DNA of 64,000 bases from the NCBI GenBank assembly GCA_036583965.1, contig JAZBQD010000014.1:46588990-46652989 (forward strand), given 5' to 3'. A program made the translations under genes and the position numbers. The notes under the pieces were generated by a model that was given only the letters and a program-made list of their open reading frames with translations, had not been told where the DNA came from and ran no database searches. Shown here piece after piece: positions 14,701-27,100 of this stretch. The DNA is from Prunella strophiata. Its lineage: Eukaryota; Chordata; Aves; Passeriformes; Prunellidae. Position 1 is the stretch's first letter, and every line of letters starts with the position of its first letter.

Positions 14701-16104
14701 GACTGAGACAGACAGATCATGCAACTCTGCCTGAAGTCCAACTTTGGACTCATCGGGATACAAAAGAGAGAACTTAATAATATTATTTTTAAAATTTTTG
14801 AGGTATTTTTATCTGTGATGATAGAATTTGGCTGTGGATTGTCTGGGCCCCAGATGTGGGTGACAGTTTTGGTCCAGCAGGCGTGGGACAGCATCCCTTT
14901 CCAGTGCTGGCATGTGGCTTTAGGAAGGCTCTTGACTACTCCATATGGCTTGGAGATGGAATAAAAAAGTCTAGTTGGCTCCATGGAGAATAAGCTCATG
15001 CAAACCTGCAAGGCACTTTCAGAGCTGGAAATACTCACATTACACATCAGCAACACTCACCTGATCCCCCTGGAATCAAGCTTGCTCCTAAAAAATTATT
15101 TGCTCTGGACATGTAGGATCTGAACAGGTTCCATGTTGTTCCCCTAATTTTCTCATACTCCACAGTACTTTCTAATTGCCCTTCAAGGACACTTTTAATT
15201 TGGGCCCAGTACTATTAGGTCACACAAACCATCTCAGGCCCAGAAGATTGCCCAGCCTGGCAGGTTTTGGCAGATGCATAGAGCTCCTTCCTAGCTCTGT
15301 GGGAGCCAGAGAAAGTCCAGAAATGTGAAGTAAACCAGTAAACCCAGCTGAACTAATTTTTCTTGGACAGATAACACAGTGTCTGCAGTCTCTTCAGCTA
15401 TTTTATCTAAGTTTTCATACAACCTCAAGCACTGGTTGCCCATTATTTCAGAGATTGGAAGCCATTACTTCTCTAGTATGCTTTTGTGTGGAATTAATGA
15501 CACTGTGGTTTTAAAAGACTGGCAAATGGCTAAACTGCCCTGTAATGCCTTCAAGGAGAGAAGGATTCAAGTGCAGAAACAGATTATTAGTTTGCTAAGG
15601 TGAATGAAGGGAACTGGTGCCAGAAGAATTAGACTGGAAGATGAAAATTTCAGAGGTTCCACAAAATCAAAAGGCTGGTTCAAGCCTGAGGGGTGAAGAA
15701 ATGAGGCACTGTATTTGTGATAAAGTCTGCATGTATTTGTTGTTTCTAAAATGAGTGCTGGGCTGTCTGAGTAAGAGCAGAAATACAGAATTGGACATCA
15801 GACATCTCCTCAGCCTGCAGCCACCATCTGCCTGCAGCAGTGCTGTGTCATCATGCTGGGATAGCTCGTGACTGCAAAATTAGTGGGTCTGCAAAGAGTT
15901 TAAAGTATAAGTGGAACCCATGCCAAAGAACAGTAGTCCCAGAATAACTCTCAGGATGTCAAAACCATCAAGGTACCTGAGATCTGTGAGATCCTCTCCT
16001 CCCAACCACCACAACTGACTTCCTTGCTATTTCAGTCCCCACAATGTTCTGGCTAAAATCAAAATGCTGACTACGTAGCACTTCCTAGTTCTCCAACTTG
16101 GGTG

Positions 16105-16107
<3 letters not shown>

Positions 16108-16156
<49 letters not shown>
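16108..16156 (+). repeat. T49 homopolymer
   Basis: The longest homopolymer in the window. It could be the poly(A) of a minus-strand insertion whose body has decayed beyond recognition, or simple slippage. Confidence 0.95.
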
Positions 16157-16157
<1 letters not shown>

Positions 16158-17753
16158 GATCCCAGTTGAGACTGCCATCTGCCTTGGTCTCTTGTATGGA
16201 TAAAGAATATGGGTACCTCTTAGGCCACATCCCACATGGAGACAGCCAGGGTAGGGCAGCCCCAGATGTGCTATTCAGGGTTGATTTTCAGGCATGTATA
16301 AAACCATTCTTTCACCACACACTGGATTAAACCAGCTCAATGTATTACCATGTATAAACATGTTTTACTCTTACTCTGCAATAAATGTAGGGGTGATTGT
16401 AATATTGACTTGAAATAAGGAATTATTATCTTTAAAAGACTGACGAAGACTGACCTAGAACACAAAGAGGTTATTAATGCTTTTGAAAATATACCACCTG
16501 GGCTTGAGTCAATAGGTAGAGAGGCAATTAATAAAGAGCAAGACTAACAATATATTTGTATTCCCTTTGTGCACAAAATGTAACTGAATAGACATAAAAT
16601 CCATCCTGTTATTGTCTTCCTCTTCTTGTGGTTGTGATGGAAAGGAGATGAATGTTTTTAAGAGTGGTTTCCTATACACTGTAGTCTTGTACAGTATCCC
16701 ATTAACATTACAGAATAGGATTGGTACTGCAATGAATTATTGAGACAAGAAGCTCTATACATACTTCTCTATCACTCGGTAGGGTATGTGACTTGACTTT
16801 CCTACAAATTCACCAACTTTCCACAGAAATAAAATGCAAATTATGGCTACTCTGGTAAATTCTCTCTCTAGGAAAGCTGGAATCCTAAAGGTTTTAAAAA
16901 TATCAATTTCAAGGAAATTAAAACACTTTTTCATTAAGACCTTCTATGCATTTATTTTTAAATGCTTAGTTTATAATGTTACATTGCACTAAACCTTTCA
17001 CTTTATATGAGATTGTAAGGTGCATGCTGACAGCTGGTTTTAGAGTGAATTGCTGTTGGAAAGGCAGGTTACCTTTTCCCCACAGTCCCAGCTTCATGTT
17101 TCCCTCCTCTCTTCATAATGGAGTATCTTTCTGTGCAGTCAGTTGAGTTCAGTTAGCAAATTATTTTTTCTGGCATTCCAGATAGACCCCGGCATGAGTG
17201 ACAATTGATTTTACATCTGAGTAGAGGGTGCAAACCAAATCAAGTTTGTAAAATCAATTTGTATTCCAAACTAGGTTATTAGCTCAGGCACATTTGGTTA
17301 CCCTGTTCCAAGCCAGAGCTGTATTCCAGCCCAGATCTGTATATGTTTGTACATACCTTGAGTGGTCCACTCCCAAGCAAGTTTTAAAGTTGTTTTAGAG
17401 TACCAAACATTAACTCTAGTGTTTTATTGCCAAAATAAACACTAAATCAAACAGAAGCAGACCTTCCTGATAACCAGCCTGTACAGTACTATTCAAACAG
17501 CTGGAACACCTACTGCTGTGAGTCCCAGTACTGAAAGCCTGGGTGGGAAATCATAAATTAATTGCAATGTGTTTCACAAGGTTACAAGTGATGAAAGTTG
17601 CCACAGTTGCTCAATGCTTTGATGTTTAGAGGATCTTAGTGCTCTGAAAGGGTTTATTGAATTTGGTCTGATGCATTGAGCAGACCTTTGTCTATATTCA
17701 TAGTTTATTATTTCAAAAATGTTGTTAAATGTTCTATACATTCAAGTATGCAC

Positions 17754-17773
17754 TTTTTTTTTTTTTTTTTTTT
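17754..17773 (+). repeat. T20 homopolymer
   Basis: Uninterrupted run of T. Confidence 0.95.
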
Positions 17774-20700
17774 GGCTGTGAAGCAACACAAATTCTTGGA
17801 GAGAAAAACGAGCACAGAAAGAAATCAGGTCTCTGAGCAAAATATTTCCAAGCTACAAGTGCTACAAGTGACCCAACCACAGATTATACAAAGACTTTGT
17901 CGATGAGCTCTCAATTTTCTGCATATAAACACTCACCGAATCTTCCATCAACCTCTTTTGGTATAATTCCACTTTCCATAAACCACATTTTGTATGCTTA
18001 AAGGTGATGACAAAGAAAAGAAAATAATATTTTAGAATCTCTGTGAGGCAGGATTAATGAGTGGGCTAAACTCAGTCCCTTTGAATGGGAATTTATTGAT
18101 TCTCACTATAACGTAAAGAAGAGAATGATGGAGAATTCACTTACTCACTTTGTCTAACTCTCTTTGGTGTGGTGAACTAAAAAGAACTGGAGGTAATGGT
18201 TGTGAGATTGTGAAAGGAAGATATTAGACCTTAGAAACCTGCATCATTTACCATTCCACCAATTCTTAGTTTCCTCTTACATTCTTACTTTTATTGTTGG
18301 CAGCTTTAGGTGCACATATGCTATTTTAAATTCAGAATTTGAATAAATTCACAAAAGAAAATTATGTGCTCACTTTACAAGGTCAAAAGCAATATTTTTT
18401 TTACTGACAACTCAGCCTGACTGTATTGGACATTTAAAATTCAATTTGCTGTTATTTCTGCCAAATCTAGTACATAAGCATTAGCAATAATGATTTGGAA
18501 GCCACATTTAGCTGGTTTAGCTGTTATTCCTAATGTGACCATAACTATAGCATCTAAGTGGAGTACTGATAGCCTTGTTAAAGATTCATGCAGTGCCTGG
18601 GACACAGCTCTATTCTATAGCTACATCAGTGCTGCTGGACTGACAAATATAGCATTGTTTTTCTCACTGTAGTGTGACTCACAAAAACCTCTCACCATAA
18701 CAAGATAATACTTTTATAAAATAAGTTTTCTGAGCACAGCAGCATGGGACAATAATTTGTGAAATAAAAATAACAATAAATGAAAAATTAGCATTTAAAA
18801 AAAAAACTATCTCATTCTCACTTAGCTTATTTTGGGTTTAGCAAATTTAATATCTAATATCAAACTGCTTTTAAAACAGTGATGCAAACTTCAATTTACG
18901 CTGCCATGTCAGTGCAAACTGTAATAACTTAAGAATTTTGCAATTCACCACATGAACTTATTTGTTTCTAATTTTACACAAGTCAACATCTTAAATCTTG
19001 GAAAAGCTATTGATGTACACAGGTGTGAGAACAGCACATCTGTGGATCCTTCTGTGCAGACGCTGCAGGTGTAAATTCTGTGCTATGTCATGACCCACGG
19101 TGCCCTGTTGGCTATGACGTGACTTCAGCACATATGAGACATTGCAGCTACTATTTCTAAAAGCAGCTCCTGTGTCCATCAAAGATATCTGGACCATATT
19201 CTGCTTCAGCTGAGCACCCCAAATCACAAGGCACATTCACAAATGTGCCAAATGTTATGCGTCTTTCCTGACATTTCACTTGTGAGCTGCCCTATCACTT
19301 CTTCCCACTGGGCAGCTTAAAGTCACATCCTGGCAGCTTGCTGGAAGACCTTGTGCTGCAGCAGGCCTAAGTTGCCACAGAAGTTTAAGAAACTAGGGAA
19401 ATACTTCTAAACAAGTAGTTTTTGGCTTCCTGTTCTGCTGGTTTTTTTCCTGCTACTTCTTGTACAACAGTAAGGACAGAGGTGAGCAGTGCAAATTACA
19501 TTTAGTCCAAACTACATGTCCTATATGTCCAGAACTATTTTTAACCCTGAGAGGCAGATGTTGCTACATTCAGAGCTCTGCTGTCTTCTCAGGTGTTTCA
19601 AGTTCTCCTTCCTAATAATGCATGTGAAAAACAGAGGAAATACACAGTGAGATATGCTAGGATATACACTTGGGGACATAAGGCTGGGCTTTGGTGAGAG
19701 AAGTCATAATGATAAAGACATCAAACAGCACACCAAATTTCCTCATCTCCCCAGCTGCACCTGTGGAAGGCAGAGCCTGAGGCCATAGTGCTGTCCTCCC
19801 ATGCCATGCCCCTGCCACCAGGTGTGCTTCCCATCACAGGGGCCCGTGCCACTCCAGCTGTGTGCAGGCTCTAGCCTGAACCAGCACCACCACCATCACA
19901 GCCACCCCTGGCTGATCTTCATGCTTCTTTCTGGGCCTCCAGCACCAGCCTGCTCTGCTGCTGCCTTTCCCCTGGAGCTGGTGCCCAGGGCTGTGCGTGG
20001 TGTGTGCCAGCAGGCAGCAGTGGCACTGCCGAGAGCTGGCAGAGCACACTTCCTCACAGCCAAAGAAGTGCTGGAAGATCACAAATGAGGGGGAAGGGCA
20101 TCATGGGCCCTGGAAAGGTGGATCAGGCCCATACTCTGCATCCAGCATAGCAACAGCACATAGGTCTCAATCGTTATAACTTAATTTTTTATTTTTATTC
20201 TTTGAGAAGTGAGACTCTGAAACTAGCTTCCTATTTGGGGTTGGCTCAGAATGGTTTATCTCACACAGAACAGTCTACATAGTACTGGAAAAAATGTATC
20301 CTCATAGTAATTAAGCTGGTAATAAACTACTACCTTAAAGTATTTTTCCCAAATAAAAATAAAATCCATATTTTTTATACAAATAAAAATGTCTTACAAC
20401 TTTACATCCTAATTATAGTTTAAAAGTGCCAAATTCTTTGAAAAATCATTACAAGCCAGCTAAAGGCAGAGTGGAAAACAGTTTTATCATAATTATACAA
20501 TTGTGAAGTTTTATAATAAAGAAGTTTTTTAGAAATTCTGTTTGTCTGAAGTGCCTTGTAGATTTCTTTACAGTGTTTTAATTGCACAATCAAAAGAAAA
20601 CACCTGTTTGAAATTAGCATACATCCAAATAAAGAACAAAGACATGCATTTTTGACAATGAGAATAATTAACCACTGGAAGAGACTATCAAAGGATACAA

Positions 20701-21669
20701 AGCATTCTCATTCACTCTCCTTAAATCAAGAGTAAGTCTGTTTTTAAAAGACACTGTCTCTTATTCTGGGATCGTTTGTTTGAAGTTCCATGATCTGTTC
20801 TATGCAAGAGATTGTAATAATGGTGGTAATTTTTTGCTAGAGATGTCAGAGAATATTTTGGCTCCTGGGACAGTCATGTAGCACATCCCTGAGCTCTGGC
20901 TCCTGCCAGCTGCCCTCAGCCTGCAACCCCTCTTTCCTGCAGATGAAATAGTCAGCAAGTTTTAGAGATATTGATCCCTATTTGGTCTGTAGCTTTCACA
21001 TTGCCCCTAGTACAACCTTCCACCTTGAAACCTCTTTACTTGTTAGAATGAAAGGTATACAGTAGTTGCTCTGAAAGTATTTTGCAAAAGGAAAAAAAAA
21101 TGCATATATTTAATTAAACTCCAAGAGCCCAATTCAGAGGTGTTTTAAGCATCTTTCACTAAGCATTGATTTCACTCTCCCTACCTTTAAAAACATAGCT
21201 GTTACTTCTTAGACTTGAATATTTGGACCTTGGTGTTCCAAGACATGTTCAAGCTCTGAATTAAATGTGGTCCTAAGCATGAACAGCTTACACATATGCT
21301 GCAAAGCAGTGAACCAAATTCCACTCCATTTTACTACATTTATATCCTAAATATTTCTCATCCCTGCTGGTCTGGCTGGGGGTGCAGACTCACCTGCTTG
21401 TCACTTAAATAACTAGGGGTTGTGCCTGCACTCAATAAAGGACAGAGGCAGTTGCCTCAGGATTTGTCACCCAAATCCAGCCTGCCTAGTGTTGTATCCT
21501 CTGGGCTCTGCAGGAGGATAGATCCTGAATGGGAAAACTATTGCTGGCCTAAGAAGTACTTATAAGCCAGGTAGGGATTTCTGCTAGGAAATCTACTCAG
21601 GTACAGTGGGATTATGCTGAGACAGTTCCTTTCTGCTATTTCTCTGTTCTGTCTTTTCCTTCCTCTCAA

Positions 21670-24150
21670 TTCTTTGATCTGCTCCTTGTAAACAGAGTGG
21701 ATCTTGTGAGCAAAGCAGTGATTCACAGCCATCTTGACCACAGTGACCACAAAGCAATTGAATTTAAAAATTCTGTTGACAGGAGAAAAAGAAGCAAAAC
21801 TCAAGCTTCTGGACATGGTGAGAGCAGACTTCAGGTTGCTCTGGGAATTAATAAGTATGGTTCCCTGGAGAAATGTTTTTGCTGGTGCTGAAAGTCCATC
21901 ATGCTGGTCGCTTTTTAAACATCACTTCCTAAGGGCACAGAAACAGGCAATTCCCAAATGTTGGAAGTCATGCAGGTGAGGCAGAAAGTCAGCTCGGTTG
22001 AACTTGATTTCTTTTGGAAATAAGGCAAATTAAGAAAGTGTATGCCCAGTGTAAGCAAGATCGGGTAACATGGGACAAATACAGATACACTGTTGGCCCC
22101 TGCAGGAAGAAAATTCATATAACAAAAGCACAACTGGAGCTGAAGCTGCCAGAACTGTGAGAGACAATATATGGGAGGTAGTACTGAAGGTAATTTCACC
22201 CCCTACAGAGTTGCAGCTGTTCTGATTACTAAGATTTGGAACAGGTGTGCCCTTAATAGGGCACAGGTACATCCAATGACATTGAGTAGTATAAAAGGAG
22301 GGACCAAGAAGATAGGAGGAGACAGTATTCAGCAAGTAGTGTTGTGGTGAAGAAGGAGGATGGAATCAGCACTGCAAGGAACAGAACTTGTAAAAAGGTA
22401 TAGGACTTTTTACGGCAAGATTACATTTCAGAGCTTGCTGTTATAACTAGTAACTTTATCTGTGTCCATAATGACAACAATAAATGCAATGCTTTTCAAA
22501 TATATAAATGGCAGTTGGCCAGGTGTAAAATTAACATTGACCCATTACAGGATGAGGATAGTTACCTCACAAACAGGGACATGGACAAGGCAGAGGAGTT
22601 TACCATGTTCCTTGCCTCAGTCTTCAACAAGGATGATGGACCAAGGGGGTCTCGGTGCCCTGATTTGGAGCACCATGGCTGTGAGAATGATCAACTCCCA
22701 GTCAGCCCTGAAGCTGTGCAGGATCTGCTGCTCCAGCTGGATCCCTATAAATCCATGGGGCATGATGGGATTCATCCAAGAATCCTCAAAAGGATGATGT
22801 CATTGTAAAACCTCTCTTGGTGATTTTTGAGCAGTCTAGGGAATCTGGAGAGGTCCCAGCTTACTGGAACCCTGCAAACTATTGTCCTGATTTTCAAGGA
22901 CAAGAAGGAGAACCCCAGACTACAGGGGCAGCCTGTTGACTGTCAGTGCCTGGTGAAGTTATGGAGAAGGTTATTTTGGGAGATATTGAAAAAAAACCTG
23001 AAAGACAAAGCAGTCATTGTTTATAGGCAGCAAGAGCAAAGTCCTGCTTATCAAACCTGATTTCCTTTCATGACAAGGTAACCCACCCAGCTGACCAAGG
23101 GAAGCCAGTTGATGTAATCTCTTTGGATTTCAGCACAGTTTTTGATACTGTCTGTCACATGATCCTTCTGGACAAAATGTCCAGCACTCAGCTGGATAAA
23201 CACTTTGTGTGATGGGTGAGCAACTGGCTCATGAGTCAGGCACAAAGGGTTACAGTGAATGGGGTGACACCAGACTGGTGACCTGTCACCTGTGGGGCTC
23301 CACAGGGCTCCATCCTTGGCCCTGTGCCCTTCAACATCCTCATACATGACTTGGACATTGTACAGGAGGGGATACTGAGCAAGTTTGCAGATGATACAAA
23401 ACTGGGAGGAGCTGTTTTGAGGACAGAGAGGCCCTTCAGAGAGACCCTGACAACACAGAGAACAGGGCAATCACCAACCATATGAAATTCAACATTGGGC
23501 AATGCCAGATTCTGCACCTGGGATGGGGCAGCTCTGGATGTACAGACTGATTGGGGAATGAGATGCTGAAAAGCAGCACCACAGAAAGGGACCTGGGGGT
23601 CCTGGTCTAGTGCCAGTTGAATTTGAGTCAGCAGTGCCCTGGCAGCCAGGAGGATCACCTGAGTCCTGGGGTGCATCAGGCACAGCATCACCAGCCAGGG
23701 CAAGGGAGGGGATTGTTCTGCTCTGCTCTGCACTGGGGCAGCCTCACCTCAAGTGCTAGGGGCAGCATTGGGTGCCTCAATATAAGAAAGATATAAAGCT
23801 ATGAGAGAGTGTCCAAAAGAGGGCAACTGAGATGGTGAAGGACCTTGAGGGGGAAGCCTCCTTTTGAGGAGGGGCTGAAGTCACTTGGTTTGTTCAGCCT
23901 GGAGGAGACTGGGAGGAGACCTCATTGCACTCTGCAACTTCCTCATGAGGGGAAGAGGAAGAAAAAGGGTGTTTGGGCAACAGATTTCCCAGGGAAGTGG
24001 TCACAACACCAAGCCTGTCAGAGTTCTAGATACATTTGGACAGTACTCTCAGGCACATGGTGTGAGTCTTGGGACATGTCCTGTGCAGAGCTGAGAGTTG
24101 GACTTGATCCTCATGGTCCCTCAAAACTTAGCTTATTCTGTGGTTCTGTG
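21670..24150 (+). mobile_element. CR1 LINE, decayed, 5'-truncated, split by an LTR-like insert
   Basis: Non-LTR retrotransposon in sense orientation. It starts in the late endonuclease region (FDLLLVNRVDLV, then HSDHKAIEFK, near 21,673-21,770). It goes on through KKVYAQCKQDRVTWDKYR (near 22,030), resumes after the insert at DSYLTNRDMDKAEEF and SPEAVQDLLLQLDPYKSMG, and reaches the reverse-transcriptase palm: [26 protein letters not shown] and [11 protein letters not shown], with FADD at 23,384-23,395. The 3' end shows the CR1 tail, gttggacttgatcc followed by ATTCTGTGGTTCTGTG (24,135-24,150). Many stops and frameshifts make it inactive. The 5' boundary could lie somewhat further left. Confidence 0.92.
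22168..22472 (+). mobile_element. LTR-like element (probable solo LTR) nested in the CR1
   Basis: These 305 bp interrupt the CR1 reading between KAQLELKL and the NNK(C)-F-Y region and are flanked by GACAA at 22,163-22,167 and 22,473-22,477, a 5-bp target duplication. Inside are a CCAAT box (22,273-22,277), a TATA box TATAAAAG (22,290-22,297) and a 20-nt inverted repeat (22,246-22,265), as in a retroviral U3. The ends are not canonical TG...CA, so they may have mutated or the limits may be off by a few bases. There is no internal coding region. A short nonautonomous DNA element is the alternative. Confidence 0.6.
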
Positions 24151-27100
24151 AAATCATAGCTCAGTGGAGGTTTCTGCTGCACTTAGGCAGCAGGCAGGCA
24201 CCTCAGAAAATATCCTTGTTGTATCTCTCATTTTATTCAGTGTTTTTAATTTCCACTCATTTACAAGAGATGATTATGTAGATGCAGCCATAAGAATTTT
24301 TATGTGGGATAATATTCAGCCCAAAACATCCAGTCTTCATAATACAGAGCACAAGAAATAATAGCAAGGAGAGGCTGTTAATAAGGTATAACAAAATGGT
24401 TTATCACTGTAACATATAACAAGAACTGTACCCAAACTTACCAAAAGCCTCCTACAGCGCAATTTGCTAGACCTTCACTCTCAGGTAACATAAACCTGCT
24501 CCACAGGTTGTGTCCTAGGCATGTGGTTTTCAAATAAGATTTTTTTTTAATCACTTCTGTCCAATCCCCAAGTTTTTACTGGAAGGATTTACCACTACTG
24601 AATTTGAGTGAATCAATTGTAAGCATCACTATGAAATTTTCATCAATTTCTTGAAACTGCATTTGTGACATTGCAAAATAACACAATGAAAGTTAAATTA
24701 TGCACATTTTTTTAAAATTTATATGAAATCATTAATGTTTTATGAACAAATCTATGTGAAGAATTTGTCTAAAGTTTATGTAATTCAGACTCAGATTTAT
24801 GGAATAATTTGGCTGGCTTGACTTTGTCCATCCACCTTCAGCTCTCCAGTACCTTCCCCATTACCCAGTTTATGTATGTATTTATGGGTTTGTTTCCTCC
24901 AAGCAGATGTGGGCTCATTGAGCCATCCTTTGTGCAAACCAAAGACTGCTTTCCCAGCTCAGTGTTCACAGTAGGTCATCCCAGGGAGGGCTCACTGATC
25001 AAACTTGGCAGTGTGCTCAGCCACCTCTGCCCCATCAGGAGAGCAGCCTCGTGCAGACCCAGAATTTGAGCAGACCAAGCCTCCACCTGCCTGCAATTCA
25101 ATGATTAGACACACCTGCATCTCTGCACAGCTGCAGGACACTTCATGTCAGGAGGGGCAATTACAGAGTGATTAATAAACAGCTTTGTCTGTGATGCTAG
25201 ACATGAGGAAAAGTATCGTGAACACAGCAAGATAGGTTTTTGAAGGGGAGTTGCAATTTTAAATGTTGTTGTTAGAGAGGTTTTCCCTGAAAACTTCAGC
25301 AGCTGTAGGACTGTATCTTTGCAAAGCCATTCCACAGGTGTTCCAGGGTCAGGAGTTTGAATTCTCTGCTTTTGTACTCACTTCTGTCTAGACTCACCAT
25401 AGCAGAGCTCTATCTTCCTGACTGCCAGCATCAGTTTCTTTTGCAGCCTGTTCACTTTCAACTATTATATGTTTACCACTAATGTAATGGTAATTTGTAC
25501 TATGGTATGGTTTTATTTGTATATAAGTAAATTACCTGCTATATATTTGCATAAATACGTCTTTGTACTAAATTGAAGTAAAAAAACCCAAATGCAGTCT
25601 TCATAATGTCAAATTGAATGGGAGTGCTTGTGGAATATGAGCATAGATATTAAAGAATGGGTAACATGCAAAAAGGGGAGATGTCCTGGACCCTTTGTTT
25701 GGGGAGGTTTACTTGAACCTTAGTATTTAATTTACCTGTCAAGAAGGGCAAGACCCTTGGCCCAACGAGGTTTTCAGCATTCTGACTGAGCAGTCCTGCT
25801 GGATCAGAGGGTGGTTTGACTGACTTGGTCAGGGAAACACACCAACAGCATAAGGGAGACCCTGCAGCTAGCTCTTTCCACTTTATGACCCTTCAGTGGA
25901 TCTTCCTCTTTATTTGAGTATAACCCACTGCTAGCGGCTGTCAGTGCTTGTGAAGGACTCACACTAACAGAGTAACACTCTTTGTTGATATAAAATTGTG
26001 ACAGGTTAAGGTTCAAGGATTGTCAGTGATAGTAGCTGACTGCAAAAATGCATTCAAAGCAATACACAGACAAGCTCCAATAAAATTATTTAGCACAGAT
26101 AGGGATGCCTAGTGCATTGCAGAAAATGTAGATTTGTATCCACACAATTGAACACAGTTCAGCATTTGTTTATTAAAAATGTAATTAATGAGATTACATT
26201 TGTCATTAATCTAATTTATAATCAATTTTTATTGAATGTATAAATTCTTGACTTTTGCAGAATTAAAAGGAAAGCACTGTGGCAAGTCATGCTATTGCCT
26301 TATGCAGTATCAGACAACACACTTTATAAAAAACACCATGTTTGCTTCTCACTTGATATGTCTACATTAAAGGATGATGTACAGCTACAGGTGTAAGTCT
26401 GTTCAGATTAGTTAGTCTAAAAGGTCACGACTGCAGTTGACAGTGTTGAGTTTCTTACACTGTATGTCTTCCAATGTTTGATAATTTCAAGATAATAACA
26501 GTTTATTTAAACATTTCTTTATATCAAATTATATATCATGTAATGAATAACACAGTGAGGTGCTGTACATGCAGTTTACCATGCACACCAGCAGAGGATT
26601 GAAGGTGAGGACAGCAGGTAGGCTGAAGTGGTTGCTGATGGCCACATGAGTGGGTGTCCAGTGAAACACACAGAGCCGAGCCCAGCAAAGCACACTGCGA
26701 GCATGACCTGGCCACACCATCCAAACACTGCACTTACAGCAGCCTGCCCACCTCCCCTGCAAGGTTAACAGAGGCATTGCCTCTGCCCCCAGGAGCAAAG
26801 CCTTTATTAACTGGCTTTCTAATGCTGATGATTTTTTTGTTACTAACATACTAGGAGGGAAATGAAAAAACTTGTCTATGTTTGTGCTCTTTTCTGGAGT
26901 GCAGCATGGCTTAAAGAACAGTGATGTGGTGATCACAAATTCAACCTGAACTTAGAAAAAGATATTTTTCCCATTTATAAATCTCTTGTCTGCTATGGAA
27001 CAGTGCAGGTACATGCTTGCTTGCTTTCTCCCTCTCTTTTCCAGCTATTTTTATCTTCCATTCTTTCCTCTATTCTATAAGTTTTATTAGTAATTCTGCC

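Larger units (their letters stand above)
1..21669. other. Intergenic, no gene recognised
   Basis: AT-rich sequence 3' of PPP1R3A and beyond the young CR1. It holds A or T runs (8.43, 16.11, 17.75 kb), a CTTTT-like tract (11.68-11.73 kb), tandem duplications at 2.1 and 3.65 kb and a diverged direct repeat (10.77/11.37 kb). A locally GC-richer patch at 19.73-20.11 kb has open frames on both strands but no recognisable protein. I see no supported exon, tRNA or other RNA gene. Confidence 0.7.

Noticed and set aside
19800..20180. GC-rich patch with open frames on both strands (His-run HHHHH)
   Set aside because: Low-complexity cac repeats and GC content explain the open frames. No CpG density or family similarity.
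23051..23733. 139- and 165-codon open frames on the - strand
   Set aside because: They are antisense to the CR1 reverse-transcriptase region and carry no protein signal.
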